DNA from: CAIXYX01 sp043806415
GTDB taxonomy: Archaea; Micrarchaeota; Micrarchaeia; Anstonellales; Anstonellaceae
Assembly (NCBI GenBank): GCA_043806415.1
Contig: JAZDHB010000009.1
Location: forward strand, 1-14,944
DNA: 14,944 bases
Direction: 5' to 3'
Part shown: piece by piece, positions 12,823-14,944 of the stretch
How positions within the stretch are numbered: the stretch's first letter is position 1
Layout of the letters: every line of letters begins with the position of its first letter
Program-made: the position numbers and the translations under genes
Notes under the pieces: generated by a model
Databases searched by the model: none
The model's input: only the letters and a program-made list of their open reading frames with translations
Told to the model about the DNA's origin: nothing

Positions 12823-13511
12823 TAGACGCTGAATTTCTTCCTCGCCTTCTTGATCATGTCGGCCGCGTCCTTCTGTCCGCCCAGGCCGAATGCCAGGCCG
12901 ACCGCGAGCGCCACGCCATACACCAGACCCTGCAGGACCGTGTTGATCACGAGGTAGACGAACTGGAGGTGGAAGCCCATCGTGTCAAGGCCGACCATGG
13001 CCGCGGAAGCGACGATGATCCACTTGGAGGCCGTGGCGATGGTCTGCTGGAGGTAGAATTTGTGCACCCCGATGATGGCTTCGCGCACCCACTCGCCCAA
13101 GATGGCCGCCACGATGACGAGGAGGACCACGCCGAAGAGCGCGGGCACGTAGAGCAGGAGCTGGGTCAGGAAGAGGCTGACCGACCCGAAGTTGAGCGCC
13201 AGAAGGGCATATTGCAGGAAGAAGAGCATGACGAACCATTGCACGAAGAGCGCGAAGAGGTGCGTGATCTGCGTGCCGCCGAGCGCGTCCTCGACCTTGT
13301 ATTTCTTGAATATTTTCTCGACGTTAAAGTAATCCATGATTTTAGCGGCCAGCTTGCCCAGGAAATCGGAGACGATGACACCCACGACCAGGGCGATCGC
13401 GGCGATGATGATCGAGACGATCACGCCCGGCAGCGCGATGCCGATCTGCTGCATGGCCAGAAGCACGCCATTGGACACCGCGTCCAGCATATTCAGGTTG
13501 AAATCCACCAT
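12822..13511 (-). CDS. MscS-related TM-helix family membrane protein
   Basis: The 229-residue protein has about five hydrophobic helices (roughly 26-50, 83-106, 108-140, 155-175 and 178-205). The last is glycine/alanine-rich and ends in FGLGGQKDAADMIKKARKKF. A repeated helix followed by FGLGG-x-x-A is the signature of the conserved TM-helix (CmpX-like) proteins related to small mechanosensitive channels. The MscS beta domain that normally follows the pore helix is absent, as the protein stops about 20 residues after FGLGG. It may be a channel or a membrane scaffold; gating is not shown. ATG 13511 has GGTGAT 5 nt upstream and a TATA box near 13548, giving a leader of about 10 nt. Confidence 0.82.
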   Translation of the reverse strand: MVDFNLNMLDAVSNGVLLAMQQIGIALPGVIVSIIIAAIALVVGVIVSDFLGKLAAKIMDYFNVEKIFKKYKVEDALGGTQITHLFALFVQWFVMLFFLQYALLALNFGSVSLFLTQLLLYVPALFGVVLLVIVAAILGEWVREAIIGVHKFYLQQTIATASKWIIVASAAMVGLDTMGFHLQFVYLVINTVLQGLVYGVALAVGLAFGLGGQKDAADMIKKARKKFSV

Positions 13512-13542
13512 TCACAATCACCGGCAAGAACACCAAGAGAGC

Positions 13543-13552
13543 GTATATAAAC
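13543..13552 (-). promoter_or_regulatory. TATA box of the MscS-like gene
   Basis: GTTTATATAC on the minus strand is a near-consensus archaeal TATA element. It places transcription start near 13522, so the leader is little more than the Shine-Dalgarno GGTGAT (13522-13517). It is the best promoter in the window. Confidence 0.7.
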
Positions 13553-13585
13553 TTTTTGGTGGGTTCGGGCAGACGGAAAGCCCTA

Positions 13586-13630
13586 AAAAGGCCAAGAAAA
13601 ACGGGCCGGAGCGGATGCATGCGCTCATGC
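13586..13630 (-). terminator. Weak terminator of the zinc-ribbon operon
   Basis: GCATG/CATGC (13617-13630, 4-nt loop) overlaps the stop codon of the zinc-ribbon gene. T-rich minus-strand sequence follows (GTTTTTCTTGGCCTTTTT, about 13602-13585). The stem is short, so the T-tract is the stronger signal. Confidence 0.4.
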
Positions 13631-13744
13631 GCGCCCGATGAGCTTGTAGCATTCGGGGCAGACAAGCAGGGTGCCGGCCGCCGTATCGGATTCCTTGGGT
13701 TCGACTAGGGCGCCGCAGTGAGGGCAGGTTTGTTTCTCAGGCAT
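13625..13744 (-). CDS. Tiny two-CxxC zinc-ribbon protein
   Basis: From ATG 13744 the gene encodes 39 residues beginning MPEKQTCPHCGALVEPKE, with a second pair in CPECYK. The two CxxC pairs, C7/C10 and C31/C34, make a classical zinc ribbon, with almost nothing else in the protein. GGTG lies 5 nt upstream of 13744 and supports this start. ATG 13768, which adds MAVHAGVL, would begin 2 nt after the methyltransferase stop and is the alternative. Such free-standing ribbons are common in archaea and usually bind nucleic acid or a protein partner; no specific role can be given. It lies 26 nt after the methyltransferase gene, so they are probably co-transcribed. Confidence 0.72.
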   Translation of the reverse strand: MPEKQTCPHCGALVEPKESDTAAGTLLVCPECYKLIGRA

Positions 13745-13770
13745 CAGAACACCAGCATGGACGGCCATAA

Positions 13771-14631
13771 TCAGCGCCAAGCCAGATAAAAGACCAGCGT
13801 GGAGCTCTTGGCGCCCTGGCTGCGCGCGATTTGGCGCTCGACGCGCGCGAAACCGGCCGCGCTTAAGGAGGCGAACGTCTTTTGCTGGAAATCGCGCGGC
13901 CACTGCTCGCCGGGCGCCTTGACCGGATGGTAGAGCAGAGGGGCGCCGGGCTTGAGCACGCGATGGAAAGAGCGGAAGGAGCGGCGGTCGAGGGCATGGG
14001 TGTTCGAGAAGGTGTGGACGAGCGCATCGAAGGAGGAGGAAGGGAACGGCAGGCGGGAGGCACTTGATACGCAGAGGCGCGATGAGAGGTCGGATTTAGG
14101 CTCCGACGCAGGCATGCGCGGGCGACCTAAGGCGAGCATGGCCGGACTGATGTCGTTGCACCAGACCTCAAGTGCCAGCCCGGCGACGTAAGCGAACGTG
14201 CAGTCGCCGGCGCTGGCGTCCAGCACCCGGGAGCCGGCCGGCAGGAGCGGCCGGAGGGCAGCCGCGAGAGCCGAGAGCTGGTGCGCTCGCCCCGGCTCGA
14301 CATGGTAGCGATAGAGCGGCGCGATGGCTTCGTAGAAGGCGCGCAAATCGGCGAGGCGGCGGCCGTCGGCGTTGCTGTACAGCCCCCCGATCCAGCGAGA
14401 GAGCGCAAAGCGCCGGCGGCCGATGAAGGCGGTGATTTTCTTGGGAAGCGCCTTGGTGATCCCGGCCTCGACGATGAGAAGCGGAGCCGATGACGCGGAG
14501 CCCCTGAAAGAATACACGCCTTCTTTTGGGGCGAGCTTCGCTGCCTTGAGCTTTTTCCATCCGCCTAAATGGAGTTGGACGAATGGCGGCAGGGGCCAGT
14601 AGCCTTTCGTGAGAAAACGGATGGATGGCAT
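13771..14631 (-). CDS. SAM-dependent class I methyltransferase
   Basis: The 286-residue protein has a Rossmann-type methyltransferase domain from about residue 95. Motif I is V136-LDASAGDCTF, an unusual variant of the glycine-rich SAM loop (ASAGD in place of GCGTG). The acidic residue after strand 2 is D160 in VWCNDISPAML. FDALVHTFSNTHAL is motif IV, and FHRVLKPGAPLLYH is the conserved LKPGG-like turn. The first ~90 residues match nothing I recognise and may bind the substrate. The general layout (PFPSSSFDALVHTFSNTHALD) is that of the UbiE/Methyltransf_11 group, which acts on lipids, quinones or small molecules; the substrate is unknown. It lies 18 nt after the winged-helix gene and 26 nt before the zinc ribbon. 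The start ATG 14631 lacks a clear Shine-Dalgarno. Confidence 0.8.
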   Translation of the reverse strand: MPSIRFLTKGYWPLPPFVQLHLGGWKKLKAAKLAPKEGVYSFRGSASSAPLLIVEAGITKALPKKITAFIGRRRFALSRWIGGLYSNADGRRLADLRAFYEAIAPLYRYHVEPGRAHQLSALAAALRPLLPAGSRVLDASAGDCTFAYVAGLALEVWCNDISPAMLALGRPRMPASEPKSDLSSRLCVSSASRLPFPSSSFDALVHTFSNTHALDRRSFRSFHRVLKPGAPLLYHPVKAPGEQWPRDFQQKTFASLSAAGFARVERQIARSQGAKSSTLVFYLAWR

Positions 14632-14649
14632 GCAAATCTACCGAAACGC

Positions 14650-14944
14650 TTAGATGGAGCGCGCGTCGGACCCGAATCGTCCGTTCGCGCGAGAGAGGGG
14701 ATTCGCAGGCCCGGGTTCTTTTCCCTCTCGCGCGGGCGCGGCATTTTGATCGCCGCTCGAAGCGACTGCGTTGCCCTTGAGCGCGTCGTAGATGGAAGAG
14801 GCGAGCCAGAGCTGGTTGGTCTTTCCCAGTTTCTCGATGCGGACGATTTTCTTTTCGGCCAGGCGCAGGACGGTGCGGTGGGCCTTGAGGCGGGTCATAT
14901 CCTCCAGTCGCGAGACCTGGGCCTGGGTGGTGTGCCCCTCGTTG
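14650..14944 (-). CDS. Winged-helix DNA-binding regulator, 5' end outside window
   Basis: The reading frame runs in from the window edge, so the N-terminus is missing. The visible 97 residues start NEGHTTQAQVSRLEDMTRL and continue through KAHRTVLRLAEKKIVRIEK and GKTNQLWLASSIYDAL. This is a winged helix: a helix-turn-helix with T-Q-A-Q-V, a recognition helix with RTVLRLAEK, and a wing at VRIEKLGKTNQLWL, as in archaeal MarR-like regulators with a C-terminal wHTH. An internal ATG (14898) exists but would cut the helix-turn-helix, so it is not the start. The last ~40 residues are polar and probably disordered. It is first in the probable operon with the methyltransferase and zinc ribbon. Confidence 0.72.
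   Translation of the reverse strand, partial: NEGHTTQAQVSRLEDMTRLKAHRTVLRLAEKKIVRIEKLGKTNQLWLASSIYDALKGNAVASSGDQNAAPAREGKEPGPANPLSRANGRFGSDARSI

Noticed and set aside
12693..13550. Plus-strand 285-codon frame opposite the MscS-like gene
   Set aside because: Its protein is an Asp/Glu/His/Arg-rich shadow; the minus strand encodes clear membrane helices with promoter, Shine-Dalgarno and terminator.

Overview
The window is GC-rich, gene-dense DNA and almost certainly archaeal. The evidence is an Sm-like (LSm) protein, an archaeal-type topoisomerase I, an archaeal-type NMN adenylyltransferase, a long archaeal FKBP/SlyD-like isomerase, and TATA-like boxes about 22-33 nt upstream of several start codons with almost no leader. 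Small proteins, short intergenic spaces, two exported DsbA-like proteins and a complete PurH suggest a DPANN-type or similar small-genome archaeon, perhaps Micrarchaeota-related. That placement is inference; no 16S gene is present.

Layout. 1-204 has no gene; it holds T-rich repeats, a dyad and a GC hairpin that could terminate transcription in both directions. 205-2366 (minus) is an operon of a SufS-like cysteine desulfurase followed by a membrane-anchored DsbA-like thiol oxidoreductase. A divergent intergenic region with helically phased GGAT repeats leads to a second DsbA-like protein on a PTQ-repeat stalk (2697-3590, plus), which ends in a strong intrinsic-type terminator. topA (3854-6244) follows a C-rich tract that could form a G-quadruplex on the opposite strand. 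Next come an apparently leaderless gene for a tandem SemiSWEET/PQ-loop-like membrane protein (6316-7383), purH (7558-9111) and an NMN adenylyltransferase (9147-9692). An FKBP isomerase (9705-10352, minus) is convergent with the latter and divergent from a large exported, sequon-rich protein of unknown function (10507-11934). The LSm gene is at 12013-12237.

The stretch 12238-12821 has no protein gene. It holds a perfect 36-nt palindrome, a copy of the 5' half of tRNA-Ala fused to three hairpins, the real tRNA-Ala(GGC), a purine/pyrimidine hairpin and a 44-bp-period tandem repeat. It is the least explained part of the window. The right end is all minus strand: a winged-helix regulator cut by the window edge, a methyltransferase and a tiny zinc ribbon form a probable operon, followed by a separately promoted MscS/TM-helix family membrane protein.

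Functional themes. SufS supplies sulfur for Fe-S clusters or thiolation, and the two DsbA-like proteins make or shuffle disulfides outside the membrane. PurH and the NMN adenylyltransferase belong to nucleotide and cofactor synthesis. TopA, LSm and tRNA-Ala are core information processing. I found no CRISPR array, integrase, transposase or recognisable defence system. The best candidates for something undescribed are the tRNA-half/hairpin cluster and the tandem SemiSWEET-like protein.
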